NCBI GenBank assembly: GCA_016302725.1
Contig: JAEDNB010000022.1
Coordinates: forward strand, 1 to 17,370
DNA from: Lentisphaeria bacterium
Lineage (GTDB): Bacteria > Verrucomicrobiota > Lentisphaeria > Oligosphaerales > Oligosphaeraceae
Reading direction: 5' to 3'
DNA: 17,370 bases
Within the stretch, counting starts at the first letter, position 1; every line of letters begins with the position of its first letter. The notes under the pieces are model-generated. The model saw only the letters and a list, made by a program, of their open reading frames with translations. It had not been told where the DNA came from and ran no database searches. Made by a program: the position numbers and the translations under genes. Of this stretch, positions 1 through 6,964 are shown piece after piece.

Positions 1-2
1 CT

Positions 3-1301
3 GCTGCCGGAGGTGGGGGGAAGAAGGAGGATTGCAATCCCCTTCATTTGACTCCTCCGAAGCGGATGTGCAAGGAGTGTTTTGGCTTTTTCGAGAAGGC
101 GCGGGACCAGGAGCAGCCCTGTGCCAACCGGGGGTGCGAGGGGAAGTGGGTATGGACCCGCTCCATGCAGTTGGCGGCCCATTTGCGGGGTCATGACCAG
201 CCTGGGCATCGGATGTGCGAGGCCTGCCAGAAGGAGTTGAAGGAACTGAAGCCCATCCAGGAGCCCTGCATGGAGTCTGCCTGCCAGGGGACTTGGACCT
301 ACGAACCGTCGGAGCAGTTGAAGGACCGTCGCCTGGGCCGTCAGCCCCAGGGGCGGCACTGTCCCGGCTGCAACAAGTTCCTGAAGGAGCATCCCAGCCA
401 GGAACTTTCCTGCGAGAAGTGCGGCAAGGTTTTTTCCTGGACATCCCATGAGCAGTTGCTGACCCATTTGGGGGTGTTTCAGAAGCCGGCTTGCTGTGCG
501 GAGTGCAATTCCCGGGAGTTGTCGGAGTTGCCGCCTCCTGCCCCAGTGATCATCCCCGCCGCCCAGACGGCCTTCCGGGTGGAGATTCCCGTGGGGGGGG
601 CATGGAAGGAGAATCCCGTCACCCGGGATTGGCCGGAGGGGATGACCAACGAGGAGATTGCCTGGATGGAGAAGGCGGAGCGCAGGGTTGTCTTCCTGGG
701 GGATGAGATGGTGGCCGCCGAACCCGGCACCCCCTCCTTGCCGTCCCTCCTGGAGGCCTCCCTCAAGGGAGAGGCTTCCTGGAGGGACTGCGCGGTCCTG
801 AACGCGGGGGTGCGGAAGTGCACCACCTTCCTGGGGAGTCTGCGGATTGGCCGGGATGTGGCGCCCTTCAAGCCCCATCTGGTAATCTTCTCCTTCTCCC
901 TGGCCGACACCCTGGCCACCGCTTCCCTGGAGACCTCCGAGGCCCTGGGCCAGCTGGCCGCCCAGACCCAGGCGTTCCTGGAGGCCCTCCAGGCCTTGGA
1001 ATCCAAGCCCAAGGTCATCTGCTGGCTCCCCAATCCCATCTATCCCCAGGTGGGGGGAGACCACGGGGCCTGGCGGGAAAATCTGGCCCCCGATGTCCAG
1101 ACCGTGAACCGCTACGGGGCGGTCCTGCGGAACCTGAAGAAGGTCTGCGAGGCCAGCGGGGTGGCCGTGGCGGATGGGAAGGCCATCTTCGATATGCAGG
1201 GGCAGAAGACCGCCATGGAGGGGATGGCGACTTGGAAGCGCCCCAATGCCGAGGGGTGCAAGACCCATTTGCGGGCGCTTCTGGAAGCCCTCAAGGCATA
1301 G
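3..1301 (+). CDS. Zinc-ribbon repeat protein with degenerate SGNH-like domain (5' end outside window)
   Basis: The frame is open to the left edge, and the first residues (…LHLTPPKRMCKEC) resemble the end of an upstream repeat, so the true start probably lies outside. A TTG at 48 or ATG at 66 are weak alternatives. Up to about nt 530 there are at least three repeats of some 46-49 residues, each with a leading CxxC, a second C-x3/4-C and a W/F-x-W/Y/F-T aromatic patch. The third (CEKCGKVFSWTSHEQLL… then CCAEC) closely fits the PF13451 (zf-trcl) probable zinc-ribbon pattern. From about nt 680 to the stop there is an SGNH/GDSL-like fold: the block I position reads LGDEM at 696-710 instead of GDS, an NAG block II follows, and RPNAEG near 1239 stands where HPNxxG is usual. 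The nucleophile Ser and the His therefore look lost. Binding of metal, nucleic acid or protein by the repeats is inference; the cellular role is unknown. Confidence 0.8.
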   Translation, partial: AAGGGGKKEDCNPLHLTPPKRMCKECFGFFEKARDQEQPCANRGCEGKWVWTRSMQLAAHLRGHDQPGHRMCEACQKELKELKPIQEPCMESACQGTWTYEPSEQLKDRRLGRQPQGRHCPGCNKFLKEHPSQELSCEKCGKVFSWTSHEQLLTHLGVFQKPACCAECNSRELSELPPPAPVIIPAAQTAFRVEIPVGGAWKENPVTRDWPEGMTNEEIAWMEKAERRVVFLGDEMVAAEPGTPSLPSLLEASLKGEASWRDCAVLNAGVRKCTTFLGSLRIGRDVAPFKPHLVIFSFSLADTLATASLETSEALGQLAAQTQAFLEALQALESKPKVICWLPNPIYPQVGGDHGAWRENLAPDVQTVNRYGAVLRNLKKVCEASGVAVADGKAIFDMQGQKTAMEGMATWKRPNAEGCKTHLRALLEALKA

Positions 1302-1551
1302 TGCCCTGTCTCCCTTTGCGGCGATAGGCGCGCGCCTCTCCTCCCCGCCACGCCTGTCCTGCCCCCGGCAGGGCGGTGCCGTGCCAGGCAGGCCTGGAGT
1401 TCTCCCCTTCCCGGGGGGAGCGGCAAGGCCGGGGCATGGAGAGGGGGGCGACCCGGAGGGAGGGGGTGGTTCCCTGCCTTCCGGGCGGTTTTGCGACCCT
1501 GGGAGGGAAGGGGGCCGTGCTCGCCCGGCGGCTTGCTTGCGCTGAAAGAAT

Positions 1552-2904
1552 ATGGCAACGCGAAAGACCATGGATTTGACTACGGGGAGCATCCCCAGGC
1601 AGGTGGTGCTTTTCTCCCTGCCGCTTCTGGGCACGCTCATGCTGCAGTTGCTTTTCAATGCGGCGGACGTGGCCATCGTGGGGCGCTTCTCCTCCCATCG
1701 GGCGCTGGCCGCCGTGGGGGCCACCTCCTCCCTCATCTCCCTCCTGGTGAATCTCCTGGTGGGGATTTCCGTGGGGTGCAATGTGGTGGCCGCCCACGCC
1801 TTCGGCTCCGGGGACCGCCCCCGCATGGACCGGGTGCTCCATACCTCCATCCTATTCTCCCTGATTGCCGGCTGCCTCCTGGCAGTGGCGGGGGTATGCC
1901 TGGCAAAACCCCTCCTCCTGTGGATGGAGACGCCCCCTGACGTGCTGGACGCCGCCGCCCTCTACATGAGAATCTACTTTGCGGGAATGCCCTTCCTGCA
2001 GGTCTATAATTTTGGCGCGGCACTCCTCCGGGCCGTGGGAGATACCCGGCGACCCTTCCTCTACCTGGTCTTTTCGGGATGCCTGAACGTCGCCCTGAAC
2101 CTCTTTTTCGTCCTGGGATTCCACATGGCGGTGGAGGGGGTGGCCATGGCCACGGTGCTGTCGGAGGGGGTGGCCATGGCCATGGTCTGCCGTGCCCTGG
2201 CAAGGACGGGGGAGGGGTGCCACCTCACGGGAAAAGGCCTGTCCATCCACTGGAGAACCCTGGGCAAGATGCTCTCCATCGGCATCCCCGCAGGAATCCA
2301 GTCCTGCTGCTTCTCCTTCGCCAACGTGGTCATCCAGTCCGCCATCAACTCCTTCGGCTCCCTGGCCGTGGCCGGCTCCGCCGCCGCCCTGAATTGGGAA
2401 TGCCTGGTCTGGACGGGCTCCTACTGCTACAACCAGACCGTCACCAGTTTCGTGGCCCAGAACTGCGGCGCGGGCAAACTCCAGAGAGTCAAGGACTCCA
2501 TCCGGTGGTGCCTCATCATGGGGACGGCCGCCCCCTCCTTGATGGGACTCCTCTGCTGCTTGTGGGCCGTCCCCCTCCTGCATGTCTTCAATGACGACCC
2601 GGAGGTCATCCAATGGGGGGCCCAGAGAATGTACACAGTCCTTTCCGGATATGCCATCCTGGGGATGATGGACACCCTTTGCGGCGCCATCCGGGGAATG
2701 GGGCGCACCCTGCTGGTCACTGTCATCATGCTGGTGGGGGTCTGCGGACTGCGGGTCGTCTGGACCCAGTTCGTCTTCCCTTTCCATCCCACCATCTCCT
2801 TCCTCTTCCTCTCCTATCCCATCTCCTGGTTCCTCCCCATCTTCCCCATGTTCCTCTACCTGAAGGCCCTCCTGAAGGATTTCGCCCGGCATGCCCACGC
2901 ATAG
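1552..2904 (+). CDS. MATE-family multidrug/cation antiporter
   Basis: The 450-residue product matches the usual MATE length. It opens with the family's N-terminal pattern (MDLTTGSIPRQVVLFSLPLL), followed by LLFNAADVAIVGRF and SSLISLLVNLLVGISVG. About twelve hydrophobic segments fall into two homologous halves, the second beginning near residue 240 (IGIPAGIQSCCFSFANVVIQ). Members export cationic drugs, dyes or metabolites through the inner membrane in exchange for H+ or Na+; the substrate cannot be read from sequence. The ATG at 1552 has no clear Shine-Dalgarno sequence. An in-frame ATG at 1570 begins exactly at the conserved MDLTTGS and is an equally good start. The gene lies 250 nt after the zinc-ribbon gene, so it may have its own promoter. 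It is probably monocistronic, because a tRNA gene with its own promoter-like elements follows. Confidence 0.93.
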   Translation: MATRKTMDLTTGSIPRQVVLFSLPLLGTLMLQLLFNAADVAIVGRFSSHRALAAVGATSSLISLLVNLLVGISVGCNVVAAHAFGSGDRPRMDRVLHTSILFSLIAGCLLAVAGVCLAKPLLLWMETPPDVLDAAALYMRIYFAGMPFLQVYNFGAALLRAVGDTRRPFLYLVFSGCLNVALNLFFVLGFHMAVEGVAMATVLSEGVAMAMVCRALARTGEGCHLTGKGLSIHWRTLGKMLSIGIPAGIQSCCFSFANVVIQSAINSFGSLAVAGSAAALNWECLVWTGSYCYNQTVTSFVAQNCGAGKLQRVKDSIRWCLIMGTAAPSLMGLLCCLWAVPLLHVFNDDPEVIQWGAQRMYTVLSGYAILGMMDTLCGAIRGMGRTLLVTVIMLVGVCGLRVVWTQFVFPFHPTISFLFLSYPISWFLPIFPMFLYLKALLKDFARHAHA

Positions 2905-2950
2905 CCCCCAAAACGGCACCCCTTTTTTGCGAAAATTCCCCTGGGAGACC

Positions 2951-2984
2951 TTGCAATCCCCAGGAGGGGCGTTAAAGTAACGCC
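2951..2984 (+). promoter_or_regulatory. Candidate promoter for tRNA-Glu with overlapping perfect hairpin
   Basis: TTGCAA (2951-2956) and TAAAGT (2973-2978), 16 nt apart, give a -35/-10-like pair whose start would fall about 18 nt before the mature tRNA. A perfect 7-bp inverted repeat, GGCGTTA-AAG-TAACGCC (2968-2984), covers the -10. It could be an operator or chance. GTTAAAGTA also occurs at 9696-9704 in the divergent efflux/ior region. Confidence 0.35.
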
Positions 2985-3002
2985 GTTTCCTGCATCAAAC
3001 AG

Positions 3003-3077
3003 GATCCCATCGTCTAACGGTTAGGACAACAGGTTCTCATCCTGTAAATATGGGTTCGATTCCCGTTGGGATTGCCA
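3003..3077 (+). tRNA. tRNA-Glu (anticodon CTC)
   Basis: The full cloverleaf can be drawn by hand. The acceptor GATCCCA pairs with TGGGATT (G1:U72 wobble, otherwise Watson-Crick). The D arm GTCTAACGGTTAGGAC is typical of Glu tRNAs. The anticodon stem ACAGG/CCTGT carries loop TTCTCAT, giving anticodon CTC, which reads GAG. The variable loop has 4 nt, and the T arm is ATGGG-TTCGATT-CCCGT. Discriminator G is followed by an encoded CCA at 3075-3077. Total length is 75 nt. A rho-independent terminator follows at once, so this is a single-tRNA unit. The G1:U72 end pair is slightly unusual for this isoacceptor. Confidence 0.95.
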
Positions 3078-3083
3078 TTCACC

Positions 3084-3122
3084 ACGCCGCAGGGGTGCTC
3101 TCCGCATCCTTGCGGCGTTTTT
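3084..3122 (+). terminator. Rho-independent terminator after tRNA-Glu
   Basis: A 14-bp near-perfect stem has arms CGCCGCAGGGGTGC (3085-3098) and GCATCCTTGCGGCG (3104-3117), one G·U pair and loop TCTCC. It is followed by TTTTT (3118-3122). It separates the tRNA from the phosphatase gene starting 26 nt later. Confidence 0.9.
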
Positions 3123-3147
3123 CGTTTCCCCCCAAGGAATCCCCCCA

Positions 3148-3957
3148 ATGGACGACTCTCTCCATCTCCAGCCTTTTCTTGCCCAGCTGGCCTGCCAGGC
3201 CGGCAAACTCGCCCTCTCCATGCAGTCCCAACTCCAGGAGGGGGATGTCTCCTGCAAGGCGACAGTCCGGGACATTGTGACGGCGGCGGACCAGGCCACC
3301 GAGCGCTTCATCCGACAGGCGGTGGAAAAGCGCTTCCCCCACCACCGCTTCTACGGGGAGGAGACGGGGCGTTCCCAGGACAACGGGAACCCGTATTGCT
3401 GGATTGTGGACCCCATCGACGGCACGGTCTCCTACTACGAGGGGCAACTCTACTGGTGTACCTCCATCGCCCTCTGGAAGGACGGCAAGCCCCTGGCGGG
3501 CGCGGTGTATGCCCCCGCCTTGGATGAACTCTACTACGGGGAGGCCGGAAAGGGGGCCTTCTGCAATGGACGCCCCATCCACGTGCGCTCCCATGGCTCC
3601 CTGGAGCAGTCGGTGCTGTCCACGGGTTTCTCCTGCCTGAGGGCGGGATGGACGGAGGGCAACAACGTCCCCTTCTTCGCCCAGATTGGCCTCCATTGCC
3701 GGGGCGTCCGCCGCTTTGGCTCCGCCGCCATGGACATCTGCTACGTGGCCTGCGGCAAGTCCGATGGCTTTTGGGAGTTGAATCTCCAGCCCTACGACTA
3801 CGCCGCCGCCATGGTGGTCCTCCTGGAGGCAGGCGGGCAAGTCACGGACCTCCGGGGGGGAGGGGAGTATCCCCGCCAGGGGATTCTTGCCACCAACGGG
3901 GCCATCCACCAGGAGATGCTCCGCTTCTTCCCCAACTATTCCCGCCTCCGGGATTGA
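3148..3957 (+). CDS. Inositol monophosphatase family protein
   Basis: The 269-residue product has the full metal-dependent IMPase signature: D-I-V-T-x-x-D (residues 42-48), the GEE metal-ligand motif (70-72), WIVDPIDGT (85-93) with D88, D91 and T93, and a C-terminal PYDYAAAM motif with D217. In the family these bind two or three Mg2+ and hydrolyse a phosphomonoester such as myo-inositol-1-phosphate, histidinol phosphate, fructose-1,6-bisphosphate or PAP. The usual W of the C-terminal WD motif is Y216, and motif A ends TVSYYEG rather than TTNFxHG, so the substrate is open; histidinol phosphate or an inositol/sugar phosphate are both possible. The start is supported by AAGGA about 9 nt upstream. 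A terminator lies directly upstream, so the gene needs its own promoter in a very short interval or depends on read-through. The next gene starts 40 nt downstream in the same direction. Confidence 0.92.
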   Translation: MDDSLHLQPFLAQLACQAGKLALSMQSQLQEGDVSCKATVRDIVTAADQATERFIRQAVEKRFPHHRFYGEETGRSQDNGNPYCWIVDPIDGTVSYYEGQLYWCTSIALWKDGKPLAGAVYAPALDELYYGEAGKGAFCNGRPIHVRSHGSLEQSVLSTGFSCLRAGWTEGNNVPFFAQIGLHCRGVRRFGSAAMDICYVACGKSDGFWELNLQPYDYAAAMVVLLEAGGQVTDLRGGGEYPRQGILATNGAIHQEMLRFFPNYSRLRD

Positions 3958-3997
3958 GCCGCCCCCGGGACTTCTCCCCTTTCTTCCTCTTTCGCCC

Positions 3998-5020
3998 ATG
4001 TGGTCAAGGACGCCATCCCGCCTCTGGAATCCCTTCCCGCTCTTTGCCCTCCTCGCCCTCACCCTGTTCGCCTGCCGTCCCGAAACCTCCCCCAAGGCGC
4101 CGGAAGACGGGAGTGCGGCCCCGGCGGTGACGGCGTGGGCCAACCGGGGGACGACGACGCCCCTCCTGCCCCTCCTGGGGGCGGCGGAGGAGGCAGGATG
4201 GCGCCTGGATTTGCGCCCCTGGAATACGACCATGGCCTTCCAGAGCCTGCTTTTGGCGGGGGAAGGGGAGTTCTGGGTGGGGCATCTGGAGGGCTTTGCC
4301 CGGGCGGCCCGCCGGGGCGCCCCCCTGCGTATCCTGGCGGTGACGGGCTGGCGAAAGTGGCAGTTGCTCTCCCGGCGGGAGGGCGTGGGCGGCTTTCCGG
4401 AGGATTTCCTGGGGCGGGAGGTGTCCATCGCCCCGGCTGACGGTGCGGGGCGCTTCCTGCTGGAGAAGTTGCTGCGGGAGGAGGGCGTGGCGGGGGTGAA
4501 GGTTGTCCCCGTGGATGTGAGGCCCCTCCTGCTCAAGGCGATGGAGGGGAAGGCGGAGGACCTTTTTTTGCCGGAGCCCTTTGCCACTGTCCTGCTGGGA
4601 AAGGGGTTGGGGTTCCAACGGGTGGATTCCCTGGAGGCATACTATGGCCGGGTGCGGGGCGGGGCGCCGGAGGTGCCCTGGGCCGGCGTGGCCGTGAACG
4701 CGCATTGGGCGGAGGCCCATCCCCGGGAGACGGAGGAACTCCTGGAGGGGATGATGGCGTGGAACTCCAGGGGAGGCGCCAGGGAAGGGGAGGGCGAGGG
4801 GGTTTCGCGCCTCTGGACTGCTGAACGGGAGGAGGCCTCCGGCATCTCCCGGGAGGCATTGGCGGAATCCCTTCTCCGTGATCCCGTCAAGGTCGTTCCC
4901 GCCTGGCGGATGGAGGGGGAGGTGAGGGAGTTCCTGAAGGTGGTCGCCCCGGAACTGGCCTTCCGTCCGGAATGGCTTTGGCGCCCGCCCGCCGGGAAAG
5001 AGGGCGACTCCAGGCAATAG
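3998..5020 (+). CDS. Lipoprotein, NMT1/THI5-like ABC solute-binding protein
   Basis: The product has 340 residues from the chosen ATG at 3998. That ATG begins a lipoprotein signal peptide: a basic start (MWSRTPSR), a hydrophobic core (LFALLALTLFA) and C26 as the likely lipidated cysteine (box LFAC, slightly off-consensus at -2). The mature part follows the SsuA/NMT1-type binding-protein plan: an opening GTTTPLLPLL strand-helix, then GEGEFWVGHLEG, LRILAVTGWRKWQLLSR, and LGREVSIAPADGAGRFLLEKLL leading to VVPVDVRPLLLKAMEGK and FLPEPFATVLL. Relatives capture sulfonates, nitrate, pyrimidine precursors or similar small molecules for an ABC importer. No permease or ATPase gene flanks it, so it is an orphan here. 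No good Shine-Dalgarno sequence precedes the start. It is 40 nt behind the phosphatase gene and could share its transcript. The specific ligand is unknown. Confidence 0.8.
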   Translation: MWSRTPSRLWNPFPLFALLALTLFACRPETSPKAPEDGSAAPAVTAWANRGTTTPLLPLLGAAEEAGWRLDLRPWNTTMAFQSLLLAGEGEFWVGHLEGFARAARRGAPLRILAVTGWRKWQLLSRREGVGGFPEDFLGREVSIAPADGAGRFLLEKLLREEGVAGVKVVPVDVRPLLLKAMEGKAEDLFLPEPFATVLLGKGLGFQRVDSLEAYYGRVRGGAPEVPWAGVAVNAHWAEAHPRETEELLEGMMAWNSRGGAREGEGEGVSRLWTAEREEASGISREALAESLLRDPVKVVPAWRMEGEVREFLKVVAPELAFRPEWLWRPPAGKEGDSRQ

Positions 5021-5032
5021 GGCCTGGCAACA

Positions 5033-5080
5033 CCCCATGAGGGGGGATATGCATTAGGAAGGAATAGTTTTCCTCCCCCC
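5033..5080. terminator. Candidate hairpins between convergent genes
   Basis: A short CCCC-ATGA-GGGG hairpin (5033-5044) overlaps a larger bulged structure in which GGGGGG (5041-5046) can pair with CCCCCC (5075-5080). Inside that, AGGAA (5056-5060) pairs with TTCCT (5070-5074). There is no U-tract on either strand. It sits between the convergent binding-protein and small helical-protein genes, where a terminator is expected. Confidence 0.35.
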
Positions 5081-5115
5081 TCCGCCGACGAAAGGGCAAG
5101 GGGGGACGTTCAGGG

Positions 5116-5448
5116 CTATTTGTGGAGGGGATCCTGGAGGGTGAAGACCTGCTGCTGGGTCTTCAGGGAGGAGAGTTTCCTTACCCATTCATCCGCCTGG
5201 TCCTTGAGGGCATTTCCCTCCTCTCCAAAGAGTTGCGCGGGGGAGAGGGCCTGGAGGCTTTCCTGCACCTTGGCCAGCTCCTGGAGGCAGGCCTGGACCT
5301 GCCCCTGCAAATCCTTCGCCTTCTCCCGCCTCTCCTCCTCCGTCATCTTGGCGGCCTGTGCCTCGGCGGCGCTTCTGTCCCCCAGTTCCTCCGCCCCTTC
5401 GCGGGCGGTGCTCATCATCTGGGAGAGGGTGTCAAGGAAATCGGTCAT
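5116..5448 (-). CDS. Small charged helical (coiled-coil-like) hypothetical protein
   Basis: The product has 110 residues. It has no signal peptide and no membrane segment. The composition is strongly helical: rich in A, E, K, Q and L, with heptad-like stretches around residues 25-70 (EEERREKAKDLQGQVQACLQ) and no glycine or proline clusters apart from short breaks. One cysteine is present. I do not recognise a family. No Shine-Dalgarno sequence precedes the ATG, which weakens the start. A real gene is favoured because an amphipathic helical pattern of this kind does not arise in a random GC-rich frame, and the opposite frame is a leucine/glycine-rich shadow. It lies about 120 nt downstream of the aldolase-like gene on the same strand, separated by a GC hairpin, so it may be at the end of that transcript or independent. 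Confidence 0.6.
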   Translation of the reverse strand: MTDFLDTLSQMMSTAREGAEELGDRSAAEAQAAKMTEEERREKAKDLQGQVQACLQELAKVQESLQALSPAQLFGEEGNALKDQADEWVRKLSSLKTQQQVFTLQDPLHK

Positions 5449-5547
5449 GGAGTCGGGGAATCGGGGAGGGCTTGAGAAAAGGAAACCGCGCCTCTCGCCT
5501 TCACCGGAGAAAATGCCCCGGGAGGACGGGAGGCGCGTCTTTGCGGC

Positions 5548-5564
5548 GGGGGGACACGCCCCCC
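5548..5564 (-). terminator. GC hairpin just after the aldolase-like gene
   Basis: A perfect 6-bp stem, GGGGGG-ACACG-CCCCCC on the + strand, starts two bases past the stop codon of the minus-strand gene. No U-tract follows on the minus strand, so it may be a weak terminator or a 3'-end stabiliser. Confidence 0.4.
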
Positions 5565-5565
5565 A

Positions 5566-6861
5566 TCAGGGAATCAGGTGGAAGGCCTTCACCAGGTCTT
5601 CAATCTGCTTCTCCGTGATGGGCTTCATGCCGCCCAGGGACTTGCAGGCGATGGTGGCCTTGGCGGAATACTCCGCCACCTCCAGGCGGTCAAAGGCCTG
5701 AAGCAGCGTGGAACCGGTGGTCACCAGGCAGTCGTTCTGGATGATGATGACGGGATAGCGGGGGGACAGGGTGCCCACCACTTCCTTCACATTCCGGAAA
5801 TGGCTGCCGAAGGGCAGGGAGGGGACTTCCCGCAGCAGGATGTAGCTCTCCGGAATCACCCTGGGGTCGAATTTCGCGTCCGTGACGGCGTAGGACATCA
5901 CGCAGGGCGGGTTGGAGAGGATGACGGAGTTGATTTCCGGCTGGGCGTCGAAGATGGCCTTGATGAACCAGGTGGCCCGGGAAACCTGCTTGCCCGCCTC
6001 GCGGCGATGCCCGGAGACCAGCACCAGGTCCTCGGGCTCGATGCTGCCCCGGTCCAGCCCGCGCTGGGTGACCAGGAAGGAATCCTTGTCCACACGGCAG
6101 GCAAAGGTGCCCTCCGTGCTGGTGAACAACTGCTGGCGGTAGGCGCGCTGGATGAGCTGGCACATGAGGTAGCGGTCGTCCATCTCCCGGCTGGAGCGGT
6201 TGGTGGGGACGAATTCCTCAAAGTCCTGGTTGCGGTCCAGGGCATGGAACTCCAGGTCGGTCTCGGAGAGGTAGCGGGGGGTGCCCACCTGGAGGGCGCC
6301 GGAGATGAGGCGCGCGCAGAAGTCCAGAGTCTCGAAGCGCTGGAAGGCCTGAAGGAGGCTGGCGCCGGCGCAGCAGGTGCCGTGGTTCTCCAGAAGGATG
6401 GTGCTGTGGCCGGCGGCAAAGGCGTTGGAGACGCTCTTGCCCAGGGCCTCGCTGCCGGGCACCTCGTAGGGGGCGTAGCCCACCGTGCCGCAGATGCTCT
6501 TGGCATTGGGGAAGACGGTGGTGTCGGGAATCTGCCCGGCCACGGAGAAGCTCACCAGTGTGGGGGGATGGGCGTGGACGATGGCCCGCACGTCGGGGCG
6601 CAGTTTGTAGATGTCGTTGTGGAAGGGGAATTCACTGGAGGGCTTGTGGGGGCCCAGGATCTCCCCCTTGGGGGTGACGCACATGATGTCCTCGCGGCGC
6701 AGGCTCCCCTTGTCCACGCTGGCGGGGCTGATCCAGATGTTGCCCTCGGGATCCAGGATGGAGAGATTCCCTCCGCTGGTGGTGGTGAGGCCGTAGCGGT
6801 AGATGCGGGCCATCATCTCCACGATTTGGTCGCGGGGGTGGATGAAGTTCATGTTCTTCAT
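5566..6861 (-). CDS. Tandem class II aldolase/adducin-domain protein, second domain degenerate
   Basis: The product has 431 residues from an ATG at 6861, chosen because AAGAGG lies 6-7 nt upstream; the ATG at 6888 has only a C-run before it. A single class II aldolase domain is about 210 residues, so this is two in tandem. Domain 1 (about 8-190) has SGGNLS (29-34), SSEF with E77 as the usual catalytic acid, HAHPP (96-100) and ENHG (158-161), giving H96, H98 and H160 as zinc ligands. It should therefore be a functional aldolase, epimerase or decarboxylase of the fuculose-/ribulose-phosphate type. Domain 2 (about 228-420) keeps the fold pattern but reads SRA for SSE, LSNPP for HAHPP and QNDC for ENHG, so it cannot bind zinc in the usual way. 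It follows iorB by 103 nt. The substrate is unknown. Confidence 0.88.
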   Translation of the reverse strand: MKNMNFIHPRDQIVEMMARIYRYGLTTTSGGNLSILDPEGNIWISPASVDKGSLRREDIMCVTPKGEILGPHKPSSEFPFHNDIYKLRPDVRAIVHAHPPTLVSFSVAGQIPDTTVFPNAKSICGTVGYAPYEVPGSEALGKSVSNAFAAGHSTILLENHGTCCAGASLLQAFQRFETLDFCARLISGALQVGTPRYLSETDLEFHALDRNQDFEEFVPTNRSSREMDDRYLMCQLIQRAYRQQLFTSTEGTFACRVDKDSFLVTQRGLDRGSIEPEDLVLVSGHRREAGKQVSRATWFIKAIFDAQPEINSVILSNPPCVMSYAVTDAKFDPRVIPESYILLREVPSLPFGSHFRNVKEVVGTLSPRYPVIIIQNDCLVTTGSTLLQAFDRLEVAEYSAKATIACKSLGGMKPITEKQIEDLVKAFHLIP

Positions 6862-6897
6862 GATTTGCCTCTTGGGTTGTTCTGTCATGGGGGGAGG

Positions 6898-6918
6898 GGA
6901 GGCGGGGGGACCGCCTCC
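6898..6918 (-). promoter_or_regulatory. Intercistronic hairpin between iorB and the aldolase-like gene
   Basis: A perfect 8-bp stem GGAGGCGG/CCGCCTCC has loop GGGGA, extendable by further G/C pairs with one bulge. It has no U-tract and lies in the 103-nt gap, about 36 nt upstream of the aldolase start. It could attenuate, or could protect or process the mRNA so that the three genes are expressed at different levels. Confidence 0.45.
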
Positions 6919-6964
6919 TCCCCCGAAAGGTCGGGGTTCCAGGGGAAGGGTGGGAAGGGGAAGG

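Noticed and set aside
1358..1372. CCTGCC-CCC-GGCAGG hairpin as a terminator of the zinc-ribbon gene.
   Set aside because: The 3-nt loop and short stem have no U-tract, and the region is so C/G-rich that such stems are expected by chance.
3003..3147. tRNA-Glu 3' end as an integration site of a mobile element.
   Set aside because: No duplicated tRNA 3' end, integrase or phage gene is visible on either side; a normal terminator and housekeeping-type genes follow.
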